The notes under the pieces: model-generated
What the model was told of the DNA's origin: nothing
What the model saw: the letters and a program-made list of their open reading frames with translations, nothing else
Database searches by the model: none
Assembly: GCF_014199445.1 (NCBI RefSeq)
Contig: NZ_JACIJS010000012.1
Location: 1-64,000, forward strand
DNA length: 64,000 bases
Direction of reading: 5' to 3'
Source: Rubricella aquisinus
GTDB lineage: Bacteria > Pseudomonadota > Alphaproteobacteria > Rhodobacterales > Rhodobacteraceae
Program-made: the position numbers and the translations under genes
Shown: positions 16,452 through 25,458 of the stretch, piece after piece
How positions within the stretch are numbered: the first letter of the stretch is position 1
Layout: the number at the start of each line of letters is the position of its first letter

Positions 16452-17318
16452 ATGACCGCCCCTGCCCGCCCCCGCCGCTCTGTCCTGTATATGCCCGGCT
16501 CGAAATCCCGCGCATTGGAGAAGGCGCAGACTCTGCCTGCCGATGCGCTGATCCTTGATCTGGAGGATGCGGTTGCCCCGTCGGAGAAAGAGATCGCGCG
16601 GGCGCTCGTCTGTGACGCGGTGCGCGCCGGTGGGTTTGGCCAGCGCGAGGTGGTGATCCGCATCAACGGGCTGGACACCCCATGGGGTATGGACGATCTG
16701 ACGGCAGCTTGTGCCGCGCACCCCGATGCGATCCTGATCCCCAAGGTCAACAGCGCCGCGGATCTCAAACGTCCCGCCGAACAGGCACCCGAGGGCACTG
16801 CCCTCTGGGCGATGATGGAAACCCCGCGCGGCATCCTGAACGCGGCAGAGATTGCTGCGGCCCCACGGCTTGCCTGCTTCATCCTTGGCACGAATGATCT
16901 GGTGAACGACCTGCACGCCGCCCATACGCCCGATCGCATGCCGATCCTGACCGCGCTGTCATGGTGCCTCTTGGCCGCGCGGGCCGAGGGCATTGCCTGT
17001 ATCGACGGGGTCTATAACGCGTTCAAGGATGAGGACGGGCTGCGCGCGGCCTGCCTTCAGGGCCGCGACATGGGATTTGACGGCAAAACGCTGATCCACC
17101 CAGCGCAGCTTGCCATCGCGAACGAGGTTTTCGCCCCCTCTGAGACCGATCTTGAGCAGGCGCGCGCCTATGTCGCCGCGTTTGAAGCAGCCGAAGCCGC
17201 TGGCGAAGGGGTTGCCGTGGTCAATGGCAAGATCGTGGAGAACCTCCATGTCGCCAACGCCCGGAGGCTTCTCGCGCAGGCAGAGGCCATCGCCGCGCTT
17301 GAAGCCGAAGCAGCCTGA
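16452..17318 (+). CDS. mcl2: CitE-like CoA-ester lyase / (3S)-malyl-CoA thioesterase
   Basis: A 288-residue HpcH/HpaI-CitE-family protein. It starts RRSVLYMPGSKSRALEKA and has the acidic ILDLEDAVAP motif, the ILIPKVNSA strand, the METPRGILNA motif and GFDGKTLIHPAQL. In Rhodobacter sphaeroides the close relative Mcl2 hydrolyses (3S)-malyl-CoA to malate and CoA in the ethylmalonyl-CoA pathway. The mesaconyl-CoA hydratase gene lies three genes downstream, which supports that assignment over citrate lyase or L-malyl-CoA lyase proper. GGAG eight bases before the ATG is the ribosome-binding site. It begins a four-gene plus-strand unit. Confidence 0.8.
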   Translation: MTAPARPRRSVLYMPGSKSRALEKAQTLPADALILDLEDAVAPSEKEIARALVCDAVRAGGFGQREVVIRINGLDTPWGMDDLTAACAAHPDAILIPKVNSAADLKRPAEQAPEGTALWAMMETPRGILNAAEIAAAPRLACFILGTNDLVNDLHAAHTPDRMPILTALSWCLLAARAEGIACIDGVYNAFKDEDGLRAACLQGRDMGFDGKTLIHPAQLAIANEVFAPSETDLEQARAYVAAFEAAEAAGEGVAVVNGKIVENLHVANARRLLAQAEAIAALEAEAA

Positions 17319-17363
17319 GCCTAGGGTCGCGGCTATCTGAAACATCACGCATCGAGCGCATCC

Positions 17364-17909
17364 ATGACCCTCCTCTTTCTCGGCCTGTTCCTGTGGTACG
17401 CCGCACATCTGTTCAAACGCCTCGCCCCCGGCCCGCGCGCAAAACTCGGCACTGCGGGCAAGGGGATCGTGGCGGTTGGCGTGCTTGCCGGGTTGGTGCT
17501 GATGGTGCTGGGATACCGGGCGGCCCCGTTTGAGAATGTGTGGTTTCCACCCGGCTGGACGGTGCATCTGAACAATCTCTTGATGCTGTTTGTCATCATG
17601 CTCTTTGGCATGGGCGGGTCCAAGGGGCGGATGCGGAGCTGGTTTCGCCATCCGATGCTGATGGGCACCGCACTTTGGGCGATTTCCCATCTCATCGTGA
17701 ATGGCGATGTGGCCTCCATCATCCTGTTCGGCGGTATCCTGATCTGGGCCGTGCTGGAAATCCGCCTCATAAACCGGGCGGAGCCGAATTGGACAGCACC
17801 GGAGCCCGGCCCGGCCAAGGGTGATGTGAAACTCGTTGTTATCTCCCTCGTGCTCTATGTCATCATCGCGCTGATCCACGGCTGGATCGGCCCTTCACCG
17901 TTTGGATAA
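17364..17909 (+). CDS. nnrU: NnrU-family membrane protein
   Basis: A 181-residue integral membrane protein with about five hydrophobic segments. It opens MTLLFLGLFLWYAAHLFKRLAPG and contains LNNLLMLFVIMLFGMG and HPMLMGTALWAISHLIVNGD, matching the NnrU family. NnrU was named for nitric oxide and nitrite metabolism in Rhodobacter, but related proteins are common in genomes without denitrification and their biochemical role is open. Here it sits inside the ethylmalonyl-CoA pathway genes, with no denitrification gene nearby. Confidence 0.85.
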   Translation: MTLLFLGLFLWYAAHLFKRLAPGPRAKLGTAGKGIVAVGVLAGLVLMVLGYRAAPFENVWFPPGWTVHLNNLLMLFVIMLFGMGGSKGRMRSWFRHPMLMGTALWAISHLIVNGDVASIILFGGILIWAVLEIRLINRAEPNWTAPEPGPAKGDVKLVVISLVLYVIIALIHGWIGPSPFG

Positions 17910-17913
17910 GACC

Positions 17914-18117
17914 ATGCTCGCCTATCGTTTACTGACCGAGGACGACACGTCCGCCTTTTGCCATAAGGTGACCAAGGCGCTGGCCGATGGCTGGCAGCTT
18001 TACGGCGATCCGACCTATGCGTTCGACCACACCACCGGCAAAATGCGCTGTGGTCAGGCGGTGACGAAAGAGGTCGATGCCACCTATTCCCCCGACGTGA
18101 AACTGGGATCGCTGTAA
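17914..18117 (+). CDS. DUF1737-domain small protein
   Basis: A 67-residue protein starting MLAYRLLTEDD. It has the DUF1737 pattern of an N-terminal LLTEDDTSAFCHKVTKAL helix, GWQLYGDPT and a terminal GQAVTKEV. The function of this family is unknown. The ATG lies 4 bp after the nnrU stop, and mch starts 1 bp after its own stop, so it is translated as part of the mcl2-mch operon. Confidence 0.8.
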   Translation: MLAYRLLTEDDTSAFCHKVTKALADGWQLYGDPTYAFDHTTGKMRCGQAVTKEVDATYSPDVKLGSL

Positions 18118-18118
18118 C

Positions 18119-19153
18119 ATGACCAAAACCACCGCTGGCCGCTTTTTCGAGGATTACCGCATTGGGCAAACGATCACCCATGCGGTGCCGCGCACGCTGA
18201 CCAATGGGGAGCGGGCGATGTATACGTCGCTCTATCCCACACGGTTCGCGATCTATTCCTCCGACGAATTCGCTCGGTCCTGCGGGCTGATGCGCGCCCC
18301 GCTGGAAGACCTTGCGGTGTTTCATACTGTGTTCGGCAAGACCGTGCCGGACGTGTCGCTCAACGCAGTGGCCAATCTGGGCTATGCCGAAGGGCTGTTC
18401 ACGGGCCGGGTGTTTGCGGGTGACACGCTGACCACCACGAGCGAGGTGATCGGGCTGAAGGAAAATTCCAACGGCAAAAGCGGCATCGTCTGGGTCCGCT
18501 CAACCGGGCGCAACCAACATGGGCGCGAGATGCTCGACTATGTGCGCTGGGTGATGGTGCGCAAACGCGACCCGAACGCAGCAGGGCCAGAAACGGTTGT
18601 GCCAAAGCTGAAAGAGGCGGTGAACCCCGCCGATCTGCACCTTCCGCAAGGGCTGGATTTCAGCGATTACAACTTCGCCCTCGCCGGAGAGCCGCACCGG
18701 CTGGCCGATTACCAGATCGGCGAAAAGATCAACCATGTGGACGGCATCACCATCGAAGAAGCCGAGCACATGATGGCCACCCGGCTCTGGCAGAACACGG
18801 CGAAGGTGCATTTCGACGCGACCCAGCGCGAGGATGGTAAACGCCTGATCTATGGCGGGCATGTGATGTCGCTGGCGCGCGCACTCAGCTTTAACGGCCT
18901 TGCCAATGCGCAGATGATCGTGGCGATCAATGCGGGCGCGCATGCCAATCCCTGCTTTGCCGGGGACACGGTGCGCGCGTGGTCCGAAGTGCTCGACAAA
19001 ACCGAAACGGGCCATCCTGGTGTCGGTGCTATTCGCCTGCGGCTTGTCGCAACAAAGGGGGATCCAGCGGCCTTTACGCTCAAAGGCGCGGATGGGAAAT
19101 ACGCGCCCGAGGTGCTGCTTGACCTTGATTACTGGGCCTTGATGCCGGTTTAG
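18119..19153 (+). CDS. mch: Mesaconyl-CoA hydratase (beta-methylmalyl-CoA dehydratase), MaoC family
   Basis: A 344-residue double hot-dog protein. An N-terminal half starts GRFFEDYRIGQTITHAVPRT, and a C-terminal MaoC-like half contains YQIGEKINHVDGITIEEAEH and LIYGGHVMSLARALSFNGLA. Length and sequence match Mch of Rhodobacter, which interconverts mesaconyl-C1-CoA and beta-methylmalyl-CoA in the ethylmalonyl-CoA pathway for acetyl-CoA assimilation. It is the last gene of the unit starting with mcl2 and is followed by a terminator-like hairpin at 19182-19212. Confidence 0.88.
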   Translation: MTKTTAGRFFEDYRIGQTITHAVPRTLTNGERAMYTSLYPTRFAIYSSDEFARSCGLMRAPLEDLAVFHTVFGKTVPDVSLNAVANLGYAEGLFTGRVFAGDTLTTTSEVIGLKENSNGKSGIVWVRSTGRNQHGREMLDYVRWVMVRKRDPNAAGPETVVPKLKEAVNPADLHLPQGLDFSDYNFALAGEPHRLADYQIGEKINHVDGITIEEAEHMMATRLWQNTAKVHFDATQREDGKRLIYGGHVMSLARALSFNGLANAQMIVAINAGAHANPCFAGDTVRAWSEVLDKTETGHPGVGAIRLRLVATKGDPAAFTLKGADGKYAPEVLLDLDYWALMPV

Positions 19154-19181
19154 GTTGGCTCAGGAGCCATGACCCTAGTCG

Positions 19182-19212
19182 AGCGGGCCTCACTCGCAAA
19201 GAGAGGCCCGCT
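19182..19212 (+). terminator. Terminator-like hairpin after mch
   Basis: AGCGGGCCTC (19182-19191) and GAGGCCCGCT (19203-19212) form a perfect 10-bp stem with an 11-nt loop, 28 bp after the mch stop, followed by TTGG. The T tract is short, so it may need Rho help. Confidence 0.6.
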
Positions 19213-19351
19213 TTGGAATATTCGTCGCAAGGCGGCACCGAAATAGCCCAACTCTTTGCGCCGAGGCGGCAGGGCGAGCCCTCCCTCCGAGAAGGCTCGA
19301 GCGCGACGACGACAGGCGTTCCGCTTGCGTGATTGTCGCCGCATCTGCCGC

Positions 19352-20701
19352 TCACTCCGGCGATCGGATCAGCGGCCCAGTTGCACGAAAAGCGAGAGCT
19401 GCAAGAACAACCGCGTTGGTGTTGACCGTGACGGACGTATTGGTCGTGCCGTCAATCTCATAGATACCTTCTGGCCATCCGCGCTCTGGATCGCCCAAAG
19501 GAGCGATATTGGCGACCAATTCACGGGTGTATTCTGTCCCAAAAAGCGCATCCCACGCGAATGCAACCTTGGTGGTTGTGGTCCGGCGGCTGTCCAGACG
19601 CTCCCCCGAGAAAGACATAACGGCCCATGGCGCGCCACCACCCCAGATCGACGAATAAACGAAATAGGGAGCCACGTTGATGTGAGACTCGCTGACTGCC
19701 GTCAGGATACCGGTTTCCTGATACCGCGCTTCCTGTGCACGGTAGATCGCGGTCGCAAACCGGCGTGAACGGGCATCAAACCCAAACTCCAGCCCGTCAA
19801 ACAGATAGGGCTCACTGACCGTGAAGGCCGGTGTCCGGTTTCGGTGCAAGCGGGTATCCACCGGAATGGGTTGGCCATTGACCTCTTTCACCATCAGATT
19901 GGTTTCTGCGTCGTAGGCGCGGAACGCATCAAACCCGAACAGCATCATGGCCTTGGCCGCATATTGCTCATATCCGACTCGGCCCTCCTGATCGTAGCGC
20001 AGCGTCCCATCCACCATGTTGCCACCGACAAGCGCACCATCGCGCACCATCTGAGACAGATCCCACCGCTCGATCAAACGCGTCGTTTTTGGCGCGAGCA
20101 CGGGGTAGTTCGCATCAACATGGCCGAGGGCCGCAATCAGCCGCGCGATATCAAGCGCTGACCAACCAAGGCCGCGTTCTACAGGCTGGTTGGCATAGTT
20201 CACCAACTCTCCCGTGCGCACGTTATAAGCCTTGTTCGGCAACATATCGTCGAACAGACGGATGCCACTCAGGGTATCAAGTGCCAGACCGATCCGATCC
20301 ACGGCTTCCGCTTCATCAATCAGGCCAAGCCTATTGGCAGCAATGGTTGCCACGAAATAAGAGCCTGTCTCCCACATCGTGGTGGAGGGATATTTATCCG
20401 TGGAATTGACCAGCCCGGTTGTCGGGTCTGTGTTGTTCTGAAAATAGCGCCACGCAATCCGCGCGTATTCGATATCCTGCGGGCCAGACACACCCGTGAT
20501 CGCGAGGGGGAGCGGCTCTACCTTCTCCATTTGCTCCATCGGCGAAACCTCCTCCAGTGCATTGACGGATGGGTCCACCATGCCCGCTTGCGGGGTTTCG
20601 ATCTGGCGATCCACATACATCACCAAAGCAAGGCCACACCCCAGCGCGGCCAGAAACACGATATGACTGCGGGCTTTGATCAGATTCTCAACAAAGCTCA
20701 T
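19352..20701 (-). CDS. DUF3131-domain membrane-anchored periplasmic protein
   Basis: 449 residues. One hydrophobic segment (HIVFLAALGCGLALVMYV, about 13-30) anchors the N-terminus and the rest should be periplasmic. From about residue 75 it matches DUF3131, with the landmarks YPSTTMWETGSYF, PNKAYNVRTGELVNYANQP, EGRVGYEQYAAKAM, APYFVYSSIWG and LGDPERGWPEGIYE. It is a paralogue of the 23682-25412 gene with the same landmarks in the same order. The family is expected to be a helical toroid resembling glycoside hydrolases, so it may trim or modify the glycan made by the adjacent glycosyltransferase; the activity is unproven. It is the last gene of the operon and overlaps the glycosyltransferase stop by 4 bp. 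Confidence 0.85.
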   Translation of the reverse strand: MSFVENLIKARSHIVFLAALGCGLALVMYVDRQIETPQAGMVDPSVNALEEVSPMEQMEKVEPLPLAITGVSGPQDIEYARIAWRYFQNNTDPTTGLVNSTDKYPSTTMWETGSYFVATIAANRLGLIDEAEAVDRIGLALDTLSGIRLFDDMLPNKAYNVRTGELVNYANQPVERGLGWSALDIARLIAALGHVDANYPVLAPKTTRLIERWDLSQMVRDGALVGGNMVDGTLRYDQEGRVGYEQYAAKAMMLFGFDAFRAYDAETNLMVKEVNGQPIPVDTRLHRNRTPAFTVSEPYLFDGLEFGFDARSRRFATAIYRAQEARYQETGILTAVSESHINVAPYFVYSSIWGGGAPWAVMSFSGERLDSRRTTTTKVAFAWDALFGTEYTRELVANIAPLGDPERGWPEGIYEIDGTTNTSVTVNTNAVVLAALAFRATGPLIRSPE

Positions 20702-22524
20702 TTCTTTGATCCTTCATTTGCCTCTGTGGGCTGCCACAGAGCGGCGGCGATGATCCCACCAAGCGCGATACAGTTGTTCAAACCCCATAGAATGTTGGCA
20801 ATCACGCCCGATGCGGAGTGATCCGTCCAACCTGAATTCAGCGCGAAAACAGCCCAGATCGCGGACAGAAGTGTCAGGATGACAAAGGCGATTTGCGGTT
20901 TCACGAGGGTCAGGAAATTTCCGGTTTGCCGCACCTTTGGCGTCACCGGGAAAGAGATTTTCTCGCCCTTCATCACGGTATAGATGGCCCGCAATCCGAG
21001 GGGAAAGAACGAAAGGTAACTTGCCTTGGCCGCATATCCGGCAACACCCCATGTTCCAACCATGATGGCCAGTTCCAAGGTGACGAGGAACGGGATCAGA
21101 CGGAAAAAGAACTCGTTGGAGTATGCGGCAACCGGGGAAATACCAGACAGAAGATAAATGATCGGGGCGGCCAGAAACACAACGTTCCAGATCGGTGCGA
21201 GATAGGAATAGAACGTTGTGGCATACATCCCGCGCTGCGCTAACGTCAGGCCGGGTCGAAACAGTGGATTGTCTCGAAACAGGATATCAAGGCTGCCACC
21301 GGCGTATTTGTACCGCTGCACCGTCCAAGTCAGCAAATCCTGCGGTGACAGCATTTTGCTTTCCACGATCGGATGCATCTTGGATTTCCAACCGCGTTCA
21401 TGGTCGGAATGCAGCACGATGGATGTGTAGATATCCTCAGAGACATGGAAACGGTATGGCGTCAAAATCTCGCTGGTGACGGCTTCGCTGCGGATAGCAT
21501 CCATCAACTCCGGAGAAATATCGCGCTCCTTGCTGGACACCGTGATGGCCTCTTCCGCGTCGAAGGTGCGTTGCTCAATCTTGCGGCCAAAATTGCGGAG
21601 CGCGGCTTCCATCACCGCGTCGCGCCGGTGGATCGAGCCTGCACCACAACAAAAGGAGGCGTTGGCCCAGTTCCTGCGCCGCTGGATGATGTCATAAAAC
21701 ATCTGAGGATCATTAACGAACGGATCTTCCCCAATACGGATCGGCCCGACAATCCGCTCTACCCCGCGACCAAAGGCACCGCCGATAGCACCAACACGGC
21801 GCTCGAGCACAGCATTCAGGCGCTCCCCCTCCGGCAAGTCATAGAACCATTGCGGGGTCTGCACCCAGGCCATTTTGGGATCACGAAAATACCCGAGCGT
21901 ATGCTCAAGGAATGTGGGAAACGGCCGCGTATCCGCATCGCAGATCACAAGAAAATCGCCCGAAGTCTGCTCCATCGCATTGCGCAGGTTGCCGGCCTTG
22001 AACCCCTCATTCGTGGTGCGGGTGATGTAATTGACACCTTCCTCTTCCGTAACGGCGCGCATCGCGTCACGCCGCCCGTCATCAAGGACGTGGATACGAA
22101 TGTCGATTGGATGGGGATAGGTCATCTTCTTTGCGTCGATGATCCCAAGCCGGACCAATTCCGGCTCCTCATCATAGGTGGCAAACATCACATCAACGGC
22201 AATGGGGCGGTCGCCTTCCGGGTGATCGGGCGATGTGTCCGCCAGTGTCACAGGCGGTGTCTCGATCTGGATCGGCTCGTCTTTCCACAGGTTAAAGACA
22301 AACAGGATCATCCCGAAATAGGCGAAACTTTCCGCCAGCACCAAGGGGATCGCAAACCACAACGCGTCATGGTTCAGTGACCCGGTCCAGCGCCACCAAA
22401 TGTACCAGCCGCCGACGACCAGCGCGAGCGTGGCCAGAAACTGCCAAACCAACTCGCGCGTCGCGGAATAGGCCAGCGGCGCGGGCGGCAACCGGTCCTC
22501 GTATTTCAGGAAGTAATCATCCAT
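20698..22524 (-). CDS. BcsA-like membrane family-2 glycosyltransferase
   Basis: A 608-residue processive beta-glycosyltransferase (glucan or cellulose synthase superfamily) of the inner membrane. Two N-terminal helices (about 28-45 and 55-80) precede the GT-A domain, which has VDVMFATYDEEPELV, HVLDDGRRD and the DxD motif VICDADTRPF. The Q-x-x-R-W position is the variant QRYKY in LTWTVQRYKYAGG. Four to five helices follow in the C-terminal third. No PilZ domain is visible, so direct c-di-GMP control like that of BcsA is not evident. The galU gene about 6 kb away would supply UDP-glucose. The product is likely a glucan; linkage is unknown. It lies between the acyltransferase and the second DUF3131 gene. 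Confidence 0.85.
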   Translation of the reverse strand: MDDYFLKYEDRLPPAPLAYSATRELVWQFLATLALVVGGWYIWWRWTGSLNHDALWFAIPLVLAESFAYFGMILFVFNLWKDEPIQIETPPVTLADTSPDHPEGDRPIAVDVMFATYDEEPELVRLGIIDAKKMTYPHPIDIRIHVLDDGRRDAMRAVTEEEGVNYITRTTNEGFKAGNLRNAMEQTSGDFLVICDADTRPFPTFLEHTLGYFRDPKMAWVQTPQWFYDLPEGERLNAVLERRVGAIGGAFGRGVERIVGPIRIGEDPFVNDPQMFYDIIQRRRNWANASFCCGAGSIHRRDAVMEAALRNFGRKIEQRTFDAEEAITVSSKERDISPELMDAIRSEAVTSEILTPYRFHVSEDIYTSIVLHSDHERGWKSKMHPIVESKMLSPQDLLTWTVQRYKYAGGSLDILFRDNPLFRPGLTLAQRGMYATTFYSYLAPIWNVVFLAAPIIYLLSGISPVAAYSNEFFFRLIPFLVTLELAIMVGTWGVAGYAAKASYLSFFPLGLRAIYTVMKGEKISFPVTPKVRQTGNFLTLVKPQIAFVILTLLSAIWAVFALNSGWTDHSASGVIANILWGLNNCIALGGIIAAALWQPTEANEGSKK

Positions 22525-22527
22525 TGC

Positions 22528-23682
22528 TTATGCTTTCACACCTTTAGCAGCCCTGAACATCTGCCAAGGATTGGGCCCCAGACCAATCGTCCATGCAAGT
22601 ACCCCGATCCGAGAAAGCGCGACAGCGACAGCGAACGACATCGGAAGGGCAAAGGCAAATCGGCTGACAACGATCACGGACGGGGACATCATTTCCGCAA
22701 GGCCAAGGCTGTAGATCGACACATCAAACAGGTCGATCACCAGCGGATGCACCAGATAAATCCCAAACGTGTAGCGCGCCAATTGCGACCACTTTGGAGA
22801 CCACTGACGATACTGCCCGCCCATGAAGATGAAGAACACGAAGATCGGCATCAGGAAATGTCCGTAGAAATCCCACCCCCCACGGATCCCCCAAGAGCCG
22901 GTATCGAAAGCGACATAATAGAACGGCAGCGTCGCGACATATGCAATGGCAGCAAAGTAAAAGCCGCAGCGACGGACGAGGCGCGACTCGCCCCGCGGAA
23001 TACCGTCTTTCCACAGCCCATAGATCGCAAACGCCGCCATGCCATAGCCCACATATCCCAGGATTTTGAGCGCCCGGATCGCATAGCTGCGCAGCATCGG
23101 ATCAAGGTCCAGCCCCCATACGAAAGCCTGCGTGTTGTTCATCACACCCAGCGTGAAAACGATGGTCAGACCCAGCAAAGGATACCGTGTCGCCGTCCGC
23201 ATCAGCGGGTAGAACAGAAACAGCGCAAACAGGGTCGGTAGAAAGTGCATATGGTACTGCGATGAGCCGAGCACGAAATACCCCACCCAGTTTTGGACCT
23301 CACCAAGCTGATCCCAGATGTAGGGACCATAATTGAACGTCTCTGCCTTGATCAGCCGGAAAAAGGCGTAGAACACCGCCCAAAAGACGAACGGAACAAG
23401 CAAACGCTGCGCCTGTGTGGCAATTGCGCTGCCATAGCTTGGCACTTTCTTGTCGACACGCATAGCCATCAGGAACAGCGAAAACATGAAGAACATTTCA
23501 GAGCCTGAAAACTCCCCGATGGAGCGCAGAAACACAGGCAAAAGCCGTTCTCCTGCTGCGTCGGCGTTGGCGAAAGCCTGACCACTGAAATCCGTGGTCG
23601 AGTGGATCAGGACCACACCAAAGGCGGCAAAGACACGGTTCGCATCGAACCAGACGAGGCGGGGTTTTTGAGAATTGGCCAT
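22528..23682 (-). CDS. Acyltransferase-3-family membrane protein (OpgC-like)
   Basis: From the ATG at 23682 it has 384 residues with about ten transmembrane segments. It opens with the acyltransferase-3 motif LVWFDANRVFAAFGVVLIHS, including the conserved histidine, then has SGSEMFFMFSLFLMAM and the late ARYTFGIYLVHPLVID. This family transfers acetyl, succinyl or similar groups to glycans at the membrane; OpgC, which succinylates periplasmic glucans, is one example. Here it probably decorates the product of the adjacent glycosyltransferase. The ATG shares a base with the stop of the upstream DUF3131 gene (TGATG), and the next gene starts 3 bp after its stop. Confidence 0.87.
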   Translation of the reverse strand: MANSQKPRLVWFDANRVFAAFGVVLIHSTTDFSGQAFANADAAGERLLPVFLRSIGEFSGSEMFFMFSLFLMAMRVDKKVPSYGSAIATQAQRLLVPFVFWAVFYAFFRLIKAETFNYGPYIWDQLGEVQNWVGYFVLGSSQYHMHFLPTLFALFLFYPLMRTATRYPLLGLTIVFTLGVMNNTQAFVWGLDLDPMLRSYAIRALKILGYVGYGMAAFAIYGLWKDGIPRGESRLVRRCGFYFAAIAYVATLPFYYVAFDTGSWGIRGGWDFYGHFLMPIFVFFIFMGGQYRQWSPKWSQLARYTFGIYLVHPLVIDLFDVSIYSLGLAEMMSPSVIVVSRFAFALPMSFAVAVALSRIGVLAWTIGLGPNPWQMFRAAKGVKA

Positions 23683-25412
23683 CAGTTCACCTCCGGCGCG
23701 ACACATGCGGATTGAAGCACCTTGCGCGGCTCAGGCGCGGCAAGGACATGCTGTTCGGTTTGGCAATCTGTCGCCGCAATCTCACCGTTGATCATGACCG
23801 GGCGACAATAGCGGAACTCCTCCACCGGGATGACGGGGGCGATATCAACCGCGTTCTGACAGGCCGAACAGGAGACAATCTCAACCATTGCGTTCGGATG
23901 GCATTTGTTGTCGCGAATGTCGGTTCCCGCGAATGCCGTCTCCCACACCTGCATGTTGTTGTTCAGGTGCTGAAGGATCGGGCCCTGCACCTTGTAGAGA
24001 AGGGCTGCAAGGATGATGCCATTGTTATTGGCCGTCTGGAGCGGAATGTAGCCATTTCCGTTTTCATACAGCCCTTCATAGAAACCGCGCTCCGGGTCGG
24101 AAAGATCGGCAACCGTCTCAAACAGAAGGTCAGTGTAGTCGGTTTCCCACAGCGCCCACATGCCGACGGCAGCCTTGGATGCGATTGCGGCACGATCTGG
24201 CTGATACTCTCCCTTTGGGTCGAGCGTGTTCCAGTCATATCCGTCAGCAAAGATGCTGTCATAAACGAAATACGGGCTGCCTTCGACTTGATGCTCGGAT
24301 CGTGCGGTTACGATCCCTGTCTGCTCAAACCGGCGTTGCTGTACATGATAGATCCGGTTGGCAAATTCTGCGCGCCAGCCATTGCTAGCCACCATGTTGT
24401 CGCCATCTTGATCGGTCGGCATATCCCAGCCAAGCTCAAGCCCATCGAGGATATAGCCCTCTGTCAGGACATAGTTCTGGTTCTTGAACACCCGCGGATC
24501 ACGACCGTCATAGGGCACTTTCACATCATAGATGGTGCGATATTCAAGCGGTTGAGGCCGCATCGCACGCTCAACATTAAACCCCCAGAGGGCAAAACCC
24601 TTGGCAGCGTATTCCTCATAACCCAAGCGCCCTTCCTGGACATAGCGGGTGCCGTCATCCCGGCGCAGCGCGCCAAACATCCGCCCGTCATCGCCGATCA
24701 GATTGCAGAAATTCCACCGCATCGGCACGTTATCGACGCTGTTTGCGAGATGCGGATACCGCTCCTTGAGAATGCGCAGCCAGACCAACAAGCGGCCAAG
24801 ATCAAGGGCGGAGATACCCACTTCACCCGGCTGGTTGGCATAGTTCACTTTTTCACCGGTGCTAGTGTTATACACCTTGTTCGGTGCCTCACCCTGAAAC
24901 AGGCTGAGGTTTCGCAGGGTGTTCATCAGCTTCATCGCGCGGGCATCAAAGGTGCGCTTGTCGATGATGCACAGTTCAAATGCGGCGACCAACGCGCTGA
25001 TATAGGATGCGGTGTCCCACATGGTTGTCGAAGGATAAGAGCCAACAGCATTCACCATGCCGGTCTCTTCTTGGTAGAACCGCTCGAAATAGGTCCAGGC
25101 GGTTTCCGCCATTTCGTATTCACGGGCTGTCAGAGCACCATTTCGCCCGAAATGCGAGCGCGCCTGACGGAGCAAGCCGCGATCGCAAGTGGGCATTTCC
25201 ATTGATCCGGCCTGGATCGTCAGCGCGGTCTCCGACTGGATTGTCACTTCATGCGGCGCAGCACCGTCGAGGATAACGCTTTGCAATATGACGGGCGTGC
25301 CAGCTTCAATGGATGCCGCGTTCTGCGGTGCTTCGAGTTGCGCGCTCACCGGGATGGCGGCAAGCATAAACGCCCCGGCAACCGCTACTGTCAGTTTCTG
25401 TGCTGTTTTCAT
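23682..25412 (-). CDS. Secreted DUF3131-domain protein with cysteine-rich tail
   Basis: From the ATG at 25412 it has 576 residues. MKTAQKLTVAVAGAFMLAA followed by IPVSAQ is a signal peptide, and AAGGACA is the ribosome-binding site, so the frame open to 25457 is longer than the gene. After about 90 residues of linker comes the DUF3131 domain, with YPSTTMWDTASYISALVAA, PNKVYNTSTGEKVNYANQP, EGRLGYEEYAAKGF, SPYFVYDSIFADG and LSDPERGFYEGLYE. A tail of about 85 residues unique to this copy has several cysteines, including CSACQ. It is a paralogue of the 19352-20701 gene but soluble and longer. A role as glycan hydrolase, transglycosylase or binding protein is inferred from the neighbours only. Confidence 0.85.
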   Translation of the reverse strand: MKTAQKLTVAVAGAFMLAAIPVSAQLEAPQNAASIEAGTPVILQSVILDGAAPHEVTIQSETALTIQAGSMEMPTCDRGLLRQARSHFGRNGALTAREYEMAETAWTYFERFYQEETGMVNAVGSYPSTTMWDTASYISALVAAFELCIIDKRTFDARAMKLMNTLRNLSLFQGEAPNKVYNTSTGEKVNYANQPGEVGISALDLGRLLVWLRILKERYPHLANSVDNVPMRWNFCNLIGDDGRMFGALRRDDGTRYVQEGRLGYEEYAAKGFALWGFNVERAMRPQPLEYRTIYDVKVPYDGRDPRVFKNQNYVLTEGYILDGLELGWDMPTDQDGDNMVASNGWRAEFANRIYHVQQRRFEQTGIVTARSEHQVEGSPYFVYDSIFADGYDWNTLDPKGEYQPDRAAIASKAAVGMWALWETDYTDLLFETVADLSDPERGFYEGLYENGNGYIPLQTANNNGIILAALLYKVQGPILQHLNNNMQVWETAFAGTDIRDNKCHPNAMVEIVSCSACQNAVDIAPVIPVEEFRYCRPVMINGEIAATDCQTEQHVLAAPEPRKVLQSACVAPEVN

Positions 25413-25458
25413 AACGTTCTGTCCTTGAAATTCGCGATCAGTCATGGGGCGCAACACC

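Noticed and set aside
20698-22524. Calling the glycosyltransferase bcsA (cellulose synthase)
   Set aside because: No PilZ domain, no bcsB, bcsZ or bcsC neighbours, and the acceptor motif is QRYKY.
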